The notes under the pieces: generated by a model
Databases searched by the model: none
The model's input: the letters and a program-made list of their open reading frames with translations, nothing else
Told to the model about the DNA's origin: nothing
Assembly (NCBI RefSeq): GCF_039525805.1
Contig: NZ_BAAAHZ010000008.1
DNA length: 64,000 nucleotides
Source: Dietzia natronolimnaea
Lineage (GTDB): Bacteria > Actinomycetota > Actinomycetes > Mycobacteriales > Mycobacteriaceae
Strand: one strand, 5' to 3'
Translations under genes and position numbers: made by a program
Shown here: positions 57,764-64,000 of the stretch, piece by piece
Layout: every line of letters begins with the position of its first letter
How positions within the stretch are numbered: the first letter of the stretch is position 1

Positions 57764-59086
57764 GTGGACCAGACCATTCTCACCACCGGCGCCGCCGTTC
57801 TGCTCATCCTGGTCGCCGGCGTCTTCGCCGCCCTCGACGCCGCGCTGAGCACGGTCTCGGTGGCCCGGGTCGAGGAGATGGCCAAGGAGCCCCGCTACGG
57901 GGCGGCGAGGCTGTCGTTGATGCTGCTCAACCGTCCGCGCTACATCAACGTCACGGTGCTACTGCACCTGTTGAGCCTGATCGCGGGGGTCGTGCTCCTG
58001 ACCGTGGTGTTCGCCGAGGTCATCGAGTCCACGGTCTGGGCGCTGGTCGGGGTGATCGCGGTGACGACGATCGCCGCGTACGTCGTGGCCGGCGTCGGTC
58101 CCCGCACGCTGGGGCGCCAACACGCCTACTCGTTGGCACTGGGCGCCTCGACCCCGATGAGGGTGCTCGGGATGGTGCTGGGTCCCGTCGCCAGCCTCCT
58201 GGTGGGGGTCGGCAACGCCGTCACCCCGGGCCGGGGCTTCCGCAACGGCCCGTTCGCCTCGGAGATCGAACTGCTCGAGATCGTGGACATGGCCCGCGAG
58301 CGCGGGGTGGTGGCCGACGACGAGTCGCGCATGATCCAGTCGGTGTTCGAGCTCGGGGACACCACCGCCCGCGAGGTCATGACCCCGCGGACCGAGATGG
58401 TGTGGATCGAATCGGACAAGACCGTCGGCCAGGCGGCCCGGTTGACCGTCAAGTCCGGGTACTCCCGGATCCCCGTGGTGGACGGTGACAACTCCGACGA
58501 CGTGGTGGGGGTGATCTACCTCCGCGACATCGTGGCCCGTCTCGACGACCCCGACGGCCGCGCGGCCCCGGTCGCCGACGTGATGCGACCCGCGGTGTTC
58601 GTGCCGGACGCCAAGCGGATCGACGACCTGCTGTCGGAGATGCAGAGGGACCACAACCATCTGGCGATCCTGGTCGACGAGTACGGCGGAACCGCCGGGC
58701 TGGTGTCCATCGAGGACATCCTCGAGGAGATCGTCGGCGAGATCGTCGACGAGTACGACACCACCGAGGTGCCCCCCGTCGAGGAGCTGGAGGACGGGAG
58801 GTACCGGCTGTCGTCGAGGCTCGGTCTGGACGAGGTCGCAGAGTTGTTCGACGTGGAGTTCCCGGACGAGGTGACCGAGGAGGTCGAGACCATCGGGGGA
58901 CTGATGGCGCTCGAACTCGGTCGCGTCCCGCTGCCCGGGGCGCACGTGGTCACCGAGGGGCTGGACCTGCGCGCCGAGGGCGGGCACGACCGTCGCGGAC
59001 GGGTCAGGGTGGTCACCGTGGTGGCCGAACGGATCGACCTTGCCGCCGACGGCACACACGAGAACGACGACGAGGAGAACCGATGA
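57764..59086 (+). CDS. CNNM/CorC-type membrane protein with CBS domains (hemolysin family)
   Basis: Predicted cation-efflux or Mg2+-related transporter of 440 residues. A DUF21/CNNM transmembrane domain with four hydrophobic segments (about residues 1-150) is followed by a CBS pair (REVMTPRTEMVWIESD through VADVMRPAVFVPD) and a C-terminal CorC_HlyC domain (HLAILVDEYGGTAGLVSIED, then the EVETIGG block). The old hemolysin name is not supported by function. The start is GTG 57764, four bases after ybeY. The stop overlaps the era ATG. Confidence 0.92.
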   Translation: MDQTILTTGAAVLLILVAGVFAALDAALSTVSVARVEEMAKEPRYGAARLSLMLLNRPRYINVTVLLHLLSLIAGVVLLTVVFAEVIESTVWALVGVIAVTTIAAYVVAGVGPRTLGRQHAYSLALGASTPMRVLGMVLGPVASLLVGVGNAVTPGRGFRNGPFASEIELLEIVDMARERGVVADDESRMIQSVFELGDTTAREVMTPRTEMVWIESDKTVGQAARLTVKSGYSRIPVVDGDNSDDVVGVIYLRDIVARLDDPDGRAAPVADVMRPAVFVPDAKRIDDLLSEMQRDHNHLAILVDEYGGTAGLVSIEDILEEIVGEIVDEYDTTEVPPVEELEDGRYRLSSRLGLDEVAELFDVEFPDEVTEEVETIGGLMALELGRVPLPGAHVVTEGLDLRAEGGHDRRGRVRVVTVVAERIDLAADGTHENDDEENR

Positions 59087-59991
59087 CCACGCCCGAGGGC
59101 TTCCGGAGCGGGTTCGTCAGCTTCGTGGGCCGGCCGAACACCGGCAAATCCACCCTCACCAACGCGCTGGTGGGCGAGAAGATCGCCATCACGTCATCGC
59201 GGCCCCAGACCACACGGCACGCGATCCGCGGGTTGGTCCACCGACCCGACGCCCAGATCATCCTGGTCGACACCCCGGGGTTGCACCGGCCACGCACCCT
59301 GCTGGGTGAGCGGTTGAACGCCCTCGTGGAGGACACCTACTCGGACGTCGACCTGATCGGGTTGTGCATCCCTGCGGGAGAGCGGATCGGCCCCGGCGAC
59401 CGCTGGATCCTCGAGCAGGTGCGCAAGCTCTGTCCCACGACCCCGATCCTCGGCCTGGTCACCAAGATCGACACCGTGTCCAAGCAGAAGGTCATGGAGC
59501 AGTTGGTCGCGGTCTCCAGGCTCCTCGGGCCGGACTCCGAGGTCGTCCCGGTGTCCGCCGCGTCCGGTGAGCAGGTCGACGTGGTGGCGGACGTCATCGC
59601 CTCTCTGCTCCCCGAGGGGCCGAGGTTCTACCCCGACGACGTGATCACCGAGGAGTCGGACGAGACCCGGATGTCCGAACTCATCCGAGAGGCCGCCCTC
59701 GAGGGCGTGCGGGACGAACTGCCCCACTCGATCGCCGTGTCGATCGAGGAGGTGCTGCCCCACGAGGGGCGTGACGACATGGTGGACGTCCACGCCACCG
59801 TCTACGTGGAGCGGCAGAGCCAGAAGGCGATCGTCCTGGGCAAGGGCGGCTCGCGCATGCGCGAGGTGGGCACCCAGGCCCGGGCGGGGATCGAGCAGCT
59901 CCTGGGGACCAAGGTCTACCTGGACCTGCACGTCAAGGTGCTGAAGGAGTGGCAGCGCGACCCCAAGATGCTCGGGCGGCTGGGTTTCTAG
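59083..59991 (+). CDS. era: GTPase Era
   Basis: Essential GTPase that binds the 16S rRNA 3' end and guides 30S assembly, functionally linked to YbeY. The 302-residue protein has G1 GRPNTGKST (from residue 16), G2 TTRHAIRG, G3 DTPGLH, G4 TKID and a C-terminal KH domain with VLGKGGSRMREVGTQAR. The start ATG 59083 overlaps the CBS protein stop and follows GAGGAG. It ends the hrcA-to-era run and converges on the alpha/beta hydrolase. Confidence 0.96.
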   Translation: MTTPEGFRSGFVSFVGRPNTGKSTLTNALVGEKIAITSSRPQTTRHAIRGLVHRPDAQIILVDTPGLHRPRTLLGERLNALVEDTYSDVDLIGLCIPAGERIGPGDRWILEQVRKLCPTTPILGLVTKIDTVSKQKVMEQLVAVSRLLGPDSEVVPVSAASGEQVDVVADVIASLLPEGPRFYPDDVITEESDETRMSELIREAALEGVRDELPHSIAVSIEEVLPHEGRDDMVDVHATVYVERQSQKAIVLGKGGSRMREVGTQARAGIEQLLGTKVYLDLHVKVLKEWQRDPKMLGRLGF

Positions 59992-60012
59992 ACCGCGGTC
60001 GTGCGAGTCCTT

Positions 60013-60927
60013 CTAACGCACGGCCGAACGAACGACCCCCACGATCGTCTCCCGTGCGGCCCGTCCCTCAGGGGTGGGCTGGAGCGGGTGCACGTGGAGT
60101 AGCCCCTGCTCCTCGATGTACGTGACGTCCACGCCGGCGGCGCGGGCCCGCTCCACCCCGAGTCGCACGTCGGGCAGGACGATGTCGCGGGTGGCGGCGA
60201 AGATCGTCAGCGGCCCCAGACCGGTGAAGTCCCCGCACAGCGGGCTCACCCGCGGGTCGTCCACCGGCAGCTCGGCACGCCAGGCGTCGATGAACACCCT
60301 CAGGCCTCGTCGGGCGAGCCACGGGTCACTGGGTTGGACCCGGTCGATGTCCGGGTTGTCCATCGCCAGGTCGAGCGCGGGGGAGATCAGGATCGTCGCC
60401 GGAAGACGGGACACACCCCGGTCCCTCAACTCCATCGCCGCGGACAGCGCGATCTGGCCCCCGGCGCTGTCACCGGCGAAACACACCGGGCCGTGCTCGG
60501 CGACCTCGTCCCGCACCAGGTCGGCCACCCCGGCCACCACGCCCGCCGCCGTGCCCCGGTTCGTCGCCGACACCGGGCCCGCCAACGGGTAGACCGGCAC
60601 CAGGACGCGGGTGCGGGCCTCGGCGGCCACCTGGGCGCACAGTCGCCAGTGGGGCGCGCTGATCTCCTTGGCCCAGCCACCACCGTGGACGTAGACGACC
60701 GTGCCGCGGGCGGGTGCCCCGGCGGGTTCCAGCACGTAGACCGGCCAGCCGTGTCGATCGGCCCGGCTCAGCCGGACGTCGTCGCGCAACCGCGGCGGGG
60801 CGTACGACGCCGGACGCACCGCGGCCTCGTCGAGGAAGGCACGCGCGCGGTCCGGGTCGGCGAACACGCGCTGGCGCCGGGTGGCCCGGATCACGAGGGG
60901 AATCAGGCGGGACGCGAGACTGGGCAC
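60013..60927 (-). CDS. Alpha/beta hydrolase (HSL-type esterase)
   Basis: Hormone-sensitive-lipase-family esterase of 304 residues. It has the oxyanion motif VYVHGGGWAKE, nucleophile elbow FAGDSAGGQIAL with the catalytic Ser, and an acid region TIFAATRDIVLPD; the catalytic His is in LLHVHPL. No signal peptide is clear, though the first 20 residues (VPSLASRLIPLVIRATRRQR) are hydrophobic/basic and could touch the membrane. I choose GTG 60927 because TATAGT lies exactly six bases upstream; the longer frame to 61056 would cover the recO promoter. Substrates are probably short or medium acyl esters. Confidence 0.87.
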   Translation of the reverse strand: MPSLASRLIPLVIRATRRQRVFADPDRARAFLDEAAVRPASYAPPRLRDDVRLSRADRHGWPVYVLEPAGAPARGTVVYVHGGGWAKEISAPHWRLCAQVAAEARTRVLVPVYPLAGPVSATNRGTAAGVVAGVADLVRDEVAEHGPVCFAGDSAGGQIALSAAMELRDRGVSRLPATILISPALDLAMDNPDIDRVQPSDPWLARRGLRVFIDAWRAELPVDDPRVSPLCGDFTGLGPLTIFAATRDIVLPDVRLGVERARAAGVDVTYIEEQGLLHVHPLQPTPEGRAARETIVGVVRSAVR

Positions 60928-60933
60928 AGCGAG

Positions 60934-60939
60934 ACTATA
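60934..60939 (-). promoter_or_regulatory. Leaderless -10 of the alpha/beta hydrolase
   Basis: On the minus strand TATAGT (five of six consensus) is followed by six bases and GTG 60927. This is the best-matching leaderless promoter of the window and decides the start codon. Confidence 0.6.
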
Positions 60940-61031
60940 ACCGCCCTCGGTGAGCCGGGTTCCCGTCCGGCGGAGGGCGGTGTCCGGCTCGGTCGCGCGC
61001 CCAGCGCGATACCCGTCGCAGCGGTCGGGAG

Positions 61032-61040
61032 TGGGACAAT
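61032..61040 (+). promoter_or_regulatory. Extended -10 promoter of recO-uppS
   Basis: TGG followed by GACAAT, as in the rne promoter; transcription would start near 61047. The leader includes GAGAGGAGG before the recO ATG. Confidence 0.45.
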
Positions 61041-61073
61041 GACCATCTGTGCCCACACCGAGAGGAGGTCCGC

Positions 61074-61973
61074 ATGCACCCGTTCACCGACACCGGGCTG
61101 GTCGTGCGTACCTATGACCTCGGTGAGGCGGACCGGATCGTCACCCTGCTCACCCGGCACCACGGGTTGGTCAGGGCCGTCGCCCGTGCGGTGCGCCGCA
61201 CCCGCTCGCGGATGGGCGCCAGCCTGGAGCCGTTCGCCGTGGTCGAGGTCCAGATCGCCCCGGGTCGTGGTCGGAGCGGTCTGGGCACCGTGCGGCAGGC
61301 GTCGAGCCGCGAGTCGCTGGCCCGCCCCCTCGTGGCGGACTACCCGGCCTACACCTCCGGCTGCGTGGTCCTGGAGACCGCGGAACGGTTGGCGGGGGAG
61401 GACGGCGCCCCCACTCCGAGGCTGCTCGGCCTCGCCGTCGGCGCCCTCCGCTCCCTGGCCGAACACCGTCGCCCGCCCGGGCTGGTCGCCGACGCGTTCC
61501 TCCTGCGCGCCATGGCGGCGTCCGGTTGGGAGCCGGTCCTGGACTGCTGTGTGAGCTGCGGCGTGGTGGGCCCGCACCGGGCGTTCCACGTGGCCTCCGG
61601 CGGTACGGTGTGCGTGCACTGCCGGCCGCAGGGCTGTGCGATGCTCACACCCGGTGTGACCGAGCACCTGTCGGCGCTGCTGGCCGGGGAGTGGGAGGCC
61701 GTGGTCGGCTCGTCGCCTGCCGTCGTCCGGCAGGCCTCCGGCATCGCCGCCGCGCACCTGCAGTGGCACCTCGAGCGTGACCTGCGCAGCCTGCCCCTCG
61801 TCGACCGCGGGGTGGTCGACCTGGTTCAGGCCGCCGGGCCCCTGCCCGTCGCCCGGCCATCTCACGCCGAACCCCTGCCCGCCGATCCACTGCCCGTCGA
61901 ACCCCTGCCCGCCGAACCCCTGCCCGCCGAACCCGTTGAGGAGTCCCGTGCCCGGACTACCCAGATTCCGTAA
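61074..61973 (+). CDS. recO: DNA repair protein RecO
   Basis: RecF-pathway mediator that anneals DNA and loads RecA on SSB-coated strands. The 299-residue protein has an N-terminal OB fold (TGLVVRTYDLGEADRIVTLLT, then RHHGLVRAVARAVRR) and a zinc finger (CVSCG and CVHC). The last about 30 residues are five Pro-Leu-Pro-Ala-Glu-type repeats, beyond the usual end. The start ATG 61074 has GAGGAGG upstream. The tail runs 26 bases into uppS, and the uppS Shine-Dalgarno lies within the repeat region. Confidence 0.95.
   Translation: MHPFTDTGLVVRTYDLGEADRIVTLLTRHHGLVRAVARAVRRTRSRMGASLEPFAVVEVQIAPGRGRSGLGTVRQASSRESLARPLVADYPAYTSGCVVLETAERLAGEDGAPTPRLLGLAVGALRSLAEHRRPPGLVADAFLLRAMAASGWEPVLDCCVSCGVVGPHRAFHVASGGTVCVHCRPQGCAMLTPGVTEHLSALLAGEWEAVVGSSPAVVRQASGIAAAHLQWHLERDLRSLPLVDRGVVDLVQAAGPLPVARPSHAEPLPADPLPVEPLPAEPLPAEPVEESRARTTQIP
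61866..61940 (+). repeat. 15-bp tandem repeat at the recO 3' end
   Basis: Five copies of a 15-base unit close to GCCGAACCCCTGCCC (61866-61940) encode AEPLP repeats. The last copy has diverged and contains the first half of the GAGGAG ribosome-binding site of uppS. Confidence 0.8.
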
Positions 61974-62772
61974 GCGCACCGCGTCGAGGGACGGCGCCGC
62001 GCCGGTGCCCGTACGGCCGCCCACCCCGCACCCGTCGGGGGAGCGCCCGCCCGCGATCCCGTCGGAGTTCGTGCCGCGCCACGTCGCGCTGGTGATGGAC
62101 GGCAACGGACGCTGGGCCCAGGAGCGGGGCCTGCCCCGGACCGAGGGACACAAGCAGGGCGAGGCGGTACTCATGGACGTGGTCCAGGGGTGTATCGAGA
62201 TCGGTGTCCCGTATCTGTCCGCGTACGCGTTCTCCACGGAGAACTGGAAGCGCAGTCCCGAGGAGGTGCGCTTCCTCATGGGCTTCAACCGGGACGTGCT
62301 GCGTCGCCGCCGCGACGAGATGCACGAGTTGGGGGTGCGGGTCCGCTGGGCCGGCAGGCGCCCCAAGCTGTGGAAGTCGGTGATCTCCGAGCTCGAGGAG
62401 GCCGAGGAACTCACCCGGGACAACACGGTCATGACGTTGGCGATGTGCGTCAACTACGGCGGTCGTGCGGAGATCGTCGACGCCGCTCGCGACTTCGCGC
62501 GACGGGTCGCCGCCGGCGAGGTCTCGGCCGACGACCTGACAGAGGAGAACTTCGCCCGCTACCTCGACGAGCCGGACATGCCGGACGTCGACCTCTTCCT
62601 CCGGCCGTCCGGTGAGCTCCGCACCTCCAACTTCCTGCTGTGGCAGAGCGCCTACGCCGAGTTCGTCTTCCAGCACACGCTCTTCCCCGACTTCGACCGC
62701 CGCGACCTGTGGGCGGCGTGCCTGGAGTACGCCGAGCGGGACCGGCGATTCGGGGGAGTGGCGGGAGCCTGA
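61948..62772 (+). CDS. uppS: Cis-prenyltransferase (undecaprenyl/decaprenyl diphosphate synthase)
   Basis: Makes the long Z-polyprenyl diphosphate carrier lipid for peptidoglycan, arabinogalactan and other wall polymers. The 274-residue protein has the FARM-like start HVALVMDGNGRWAQERGLPR, the GHKQGEAVL block, FSTENWKRSPEEV and the C-terminal RPSGELRTSNFLLWQSAYAE with FPDFDRRDLW. The start GTG 61948 has GAGGAG four bases before it, inside recO. In Mycobacterium the gene at this position makes decaprenyl diphosphate, so C50 product is likely but unproven. Confidence 0.95.
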   Translation: MPGLPRFRKRTASRDGAAPVPVRPPTPHPSGERPPAIPSEFVPRHVALVMDGNGRWAQERGLPRTEGHKQGEAVLMDVVQGCIEIGVPYLSAYAFSTENWKRSPEEVRFLMGFNRDVLRRRRDEMHELGVRVRWAGRRPKLWKSVISELEEAEELTRDNTVMTLAMCVNYGGRAEIVDAARDFARRVAAGEVSADDLTEENFARYLDEPDMPDVDLFLRPSGELRTSNFLLWQSAYAEFVFQHTLFPDFDRRDLWAACLEYAERDRRFGGVAGA

Positions 62773-63067
62773 CCCGCAGCCCGGCCGGGCGTACGCGCGT
62801 GCCCACCCCGTGCCCGCGCCGTGCCGTCGTCGAGTGGTCGCGCCTACCACCGCCGCGCCGACGTCGAGCGGTCGCAAATGGGCGTCTCCAGCCGCGCGAT
62901 GCTGGGAAAACGCGATCGAGATCGACCGATAGATGCACGGGCGACACTCCGGGAGCGACACCGCAGTCCGGGGCGACACTGCGGGGGCCGGGGCAACACC
63001 GCGGGGCCGTGAAGGGGGCGGCGCGGTGACGAGACGAGCGGCGGCGGGTCCGCCGGCATACCCCGAG
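62773..63067. other. 295-base gap between convergent uppS and zur
   Basis: No gene or clear terminator is seen. Four loosely spaced copies of GCGACAC or GCAACAC (62941, 62955, 62973, 62993) with flanking CGGG are the only structure I noticed. Confidence 0.4.
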
Positions 63068-63505
63068 TCAGTCCGCCCGGCCCGTCGGCTCGCCCCTCCC
63101 CGCCGCGACGCACGCCGCGCAGACGCCGAACAACTCGACGGTGTGGGTCACCTCGGTGAAGCCGTGGGCCCCGCCGGCACGGTGCGCCCACGTCTCGACC
63201 CCCGGCTCCTCGACCTCCACCGTGAACCCGCACACCCGACACACCAGGTGATGATGGTGCGAATCGGAGCACTTCCGGAAGATCAACTCCCCGGAGTCGG
63301 TGCGCAGCACGTCCACCGCACCCGCGTCGGACATCGACTGCAGGGTCCGGTAGACGGTGGTCAGCCCGATCGCGTCCCCGCGCTCGCGGAGTTCGGCGTG
63401 GAGGTCCTGGGCCGAACGGAACCCCTTGGACTCGTCGAGCAGCGCGGAGATGGCACTGCGTTGACGGGTCGAACGCACGCCGATCGACTTGTCCGGTGTG
63501 TCCAC
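63068..63505 (-). CDS. zur: Fur-family regulator, Zur/FurB
   Basis: Zinc-responsive repressor of zinc uptake and alternative ribosomal proteins. The 145-residue protein has an N-terminal winged helix (RSTRQRSAISALLDE, TTVYRTLQSM), an HHHH cluster at 83-86 and structural zinc cysteines C89/C92 and C129/C132. The start is GTG 63505, three bases after the smtB stop. The smtB-zur order on the strand opposite recO-uppS is exactly that of Mycobacterium smtB-furB, which is the basis for calling it Zur rather than Fur. Confidence 0.9.
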   Translation of the reverse strand: MDTPDKSIGVRSTRQRSAISALLDESKGFRSAQDLHAELRERGDAIGLTTVYRTLQSMSDAGAVDVLRTDSGELIFRKCSDSHHHHLVCRVCGFTVEVEEPGVETWAHRAGGAHGFTEVTHTVELFGVCAACVAAGRGEPTGRAD

Positions 63506-63508
63506 GTC

Positions 63509-63880
63509 CTACTCCTCCCCGGCGTGCCCGACGGCCGCCTCGACGATGTGCAACAGATGGTCGTCGAGCAACTCGTAGCGGATCTCGCGTCCCCGGCGGT
63601 GGGCGGAGACGACGTTGGACGACTTGAGCACCCGCAGATGCTGGCTCACCAGGGGCTGCGCGACCTCCAGGGCGTCCACCAGCTCGTGGACGCAGCGTGG
63701 CCCCTCGCGGAGCTGCAGCACTATCGCGATCCGCAACGGCGCCGACAGCGCACGGAGCAACTCGCCCGCGGCCGAGACCACGTGCTGAGGTGGCAGCGGC
63801 ACGGGGGCGGCGTGGGAGCCGGGATCGTGGATCTCCGCGGCAGACCCGGCGTCGGCCGGGGACTCGGGTCCGGATGCCAT
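63509..63880 (-). CDS. smtB: ArsR/SmtB-family zinc sensor
   Basis: Homodimeric repressor that releases DNA on binding Zn2+. The 123-residue protein has the winged helix VHELVDALEVAQPLVSQHLRVLK and an alpha-5 metal site D106-x-H108-x10-H119-x2-E122 in LLDDHLLHIVEAAVGHAGEE; SmtB of Synechococcus has D-x-H, H and H at these places, so the fourth ligand here is Glu. In Mycobacterium SmtB represses smtB-zur when zinc is low. The start is ATG 63880; TTG 63889 is an alternative but lies directly on the GGAAGG sequence. Confidence 0.9.
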   Translation of the reverse strand: MASGPESPADAGSAAEIHDPGSHAAPVPLPPQHVVSAAGELLRALSAPLRIAIVLQLREGPRCVHELVDALEVAQPLVSQHLRVLKSSNVVSAHRRGREIRYELLDDHLLHIVEAAVGHAGEE

Positions 63881-63936
63881 TGGTTGCAACCTTCCGGGCG
63901 CGGTGGGGACCGTCGCCGTGTCGGGTGGGGGACCCC

Positions 63937-63968
63937 AGTATCCCAGACCGCCGGGGTGGACCGGATAC
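63937..63968. promoter_or_regulatory. smtB promoter with inverted repeat
   Basis: On the minus strand TGG-GATACT (63937-63945) is an extended -10 for smtB. GTATCC (63938-63943) and GGATAC (63963-63968) form a perfect inverted repeat with a 19-base spacer. A plus-strand TACCCT (63966-63971) may be the -10 of a divergent gene beyond the window (glyS in Mycobacterium). Confidence 0.4.
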
Positions 63969-64000
63969 CCTGGTGAGAAGTGCCGCGGGCGCCGGCCCGC

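Noticed and set aside
57764..59086. Hemolysin toxin
   Set aside because: The CBS/CorC family was historically named hemolysin; the CNNM membrane domain and CBS pair indicate an ion transporter or regulator.

Overview
The window is very GC-rich chromosomal DNA, densely coded on both strands, with GTG, TTG and probably CTG starts. I place it in the order Mycobacteriales (Corynebacteriales) of the Actinomycetota. The backbone gene order is the one known from Mycobacterium: rne-rplU-rpmA-obgE-proB, proA-moxR-VWA-nadD-rsfS-gpgP-degV-comEA-comEC-holA-rpsT, lepA, hemW-hrcA-dnaJ-rsmE-phoH-ybeY-CBS-era, recO-uppS and the opposing smtB-zur pair. A wax ester synthase/DGAT, glucosyl-3-phosphoglycerate phosphatase and very long RNase E arms fit the same group. 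A Dietzia-like genus is my guess, not shown by the sequence. I see no phage, transposon, CRISPR array, tRNA or rRNA.

Layout. 0-7.4 kb: RNA processing and ribosome assembly (rne, rplU, rpmA, obgE) followed by proB. 7.4-32 kb: an accessory block that separates proB from proA. It holds a beta-carbonic anhydrase; a Sir2-MBL pair divergent from an AAA ATPase across a perfect palindrome; a flavin dehydrogenase, MFS exporter and P450; a catabolic cluster (CoA-transferase/racemase-like protein, Baeyer-Villiger monooxygenase, acyl-CoA ligase, TetR, iron alcohol dehydrogenase) whose promoters share one inverted repeat; a KtrB/KtrA potassium system; a Ca2+/cation antiporter; a RecQ helicase; a serine hydrolase; a methyltransferase; glutamate decarboxylase; and an SDR. 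32-42 kb: proA, a MoxR/VWA pair, the nadD-rsfS-gpgP-degV chain, comEA-comEC and holA-rpsT. 42.5-53 kb: a PemK-like protein, an EthD-like protein, lepA, a CGNR regulator with a TauE/SafE transporter, an M3 peptidase, two tiny membrane proteins, a WS/DGAT with a histone-like tail, and hemW. 53-64 kb: the hrcA-to-era operon, an alpha/beta hydrolase, recO-uppS, and zur-smtB on the other strand.

Working together. Many neighbours overlap by ATGA or GTGA (obgE/proB, nadD/rsfS, gpgP/degV, comEA/comEC, WS-DGAT/hemW, rsmE/phoH/ybeY, CBS/era, MBL/sir2, BVMO/CoA-transferase), so translation is probably coupled. Many first genes have a -10-like hexamer 6 to 8 bases before the start codon and no Shine-Dalgarno, which indicates widespread leaderless transcription. 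The 15-22 kb cluster reads as an inducible route that oxidises an alcohol to a ketone, inserts oxygen, activates the acid to a CoA thioester and processes it, under its own TetR repressor. All functions are read from the sequence; no database search was run.
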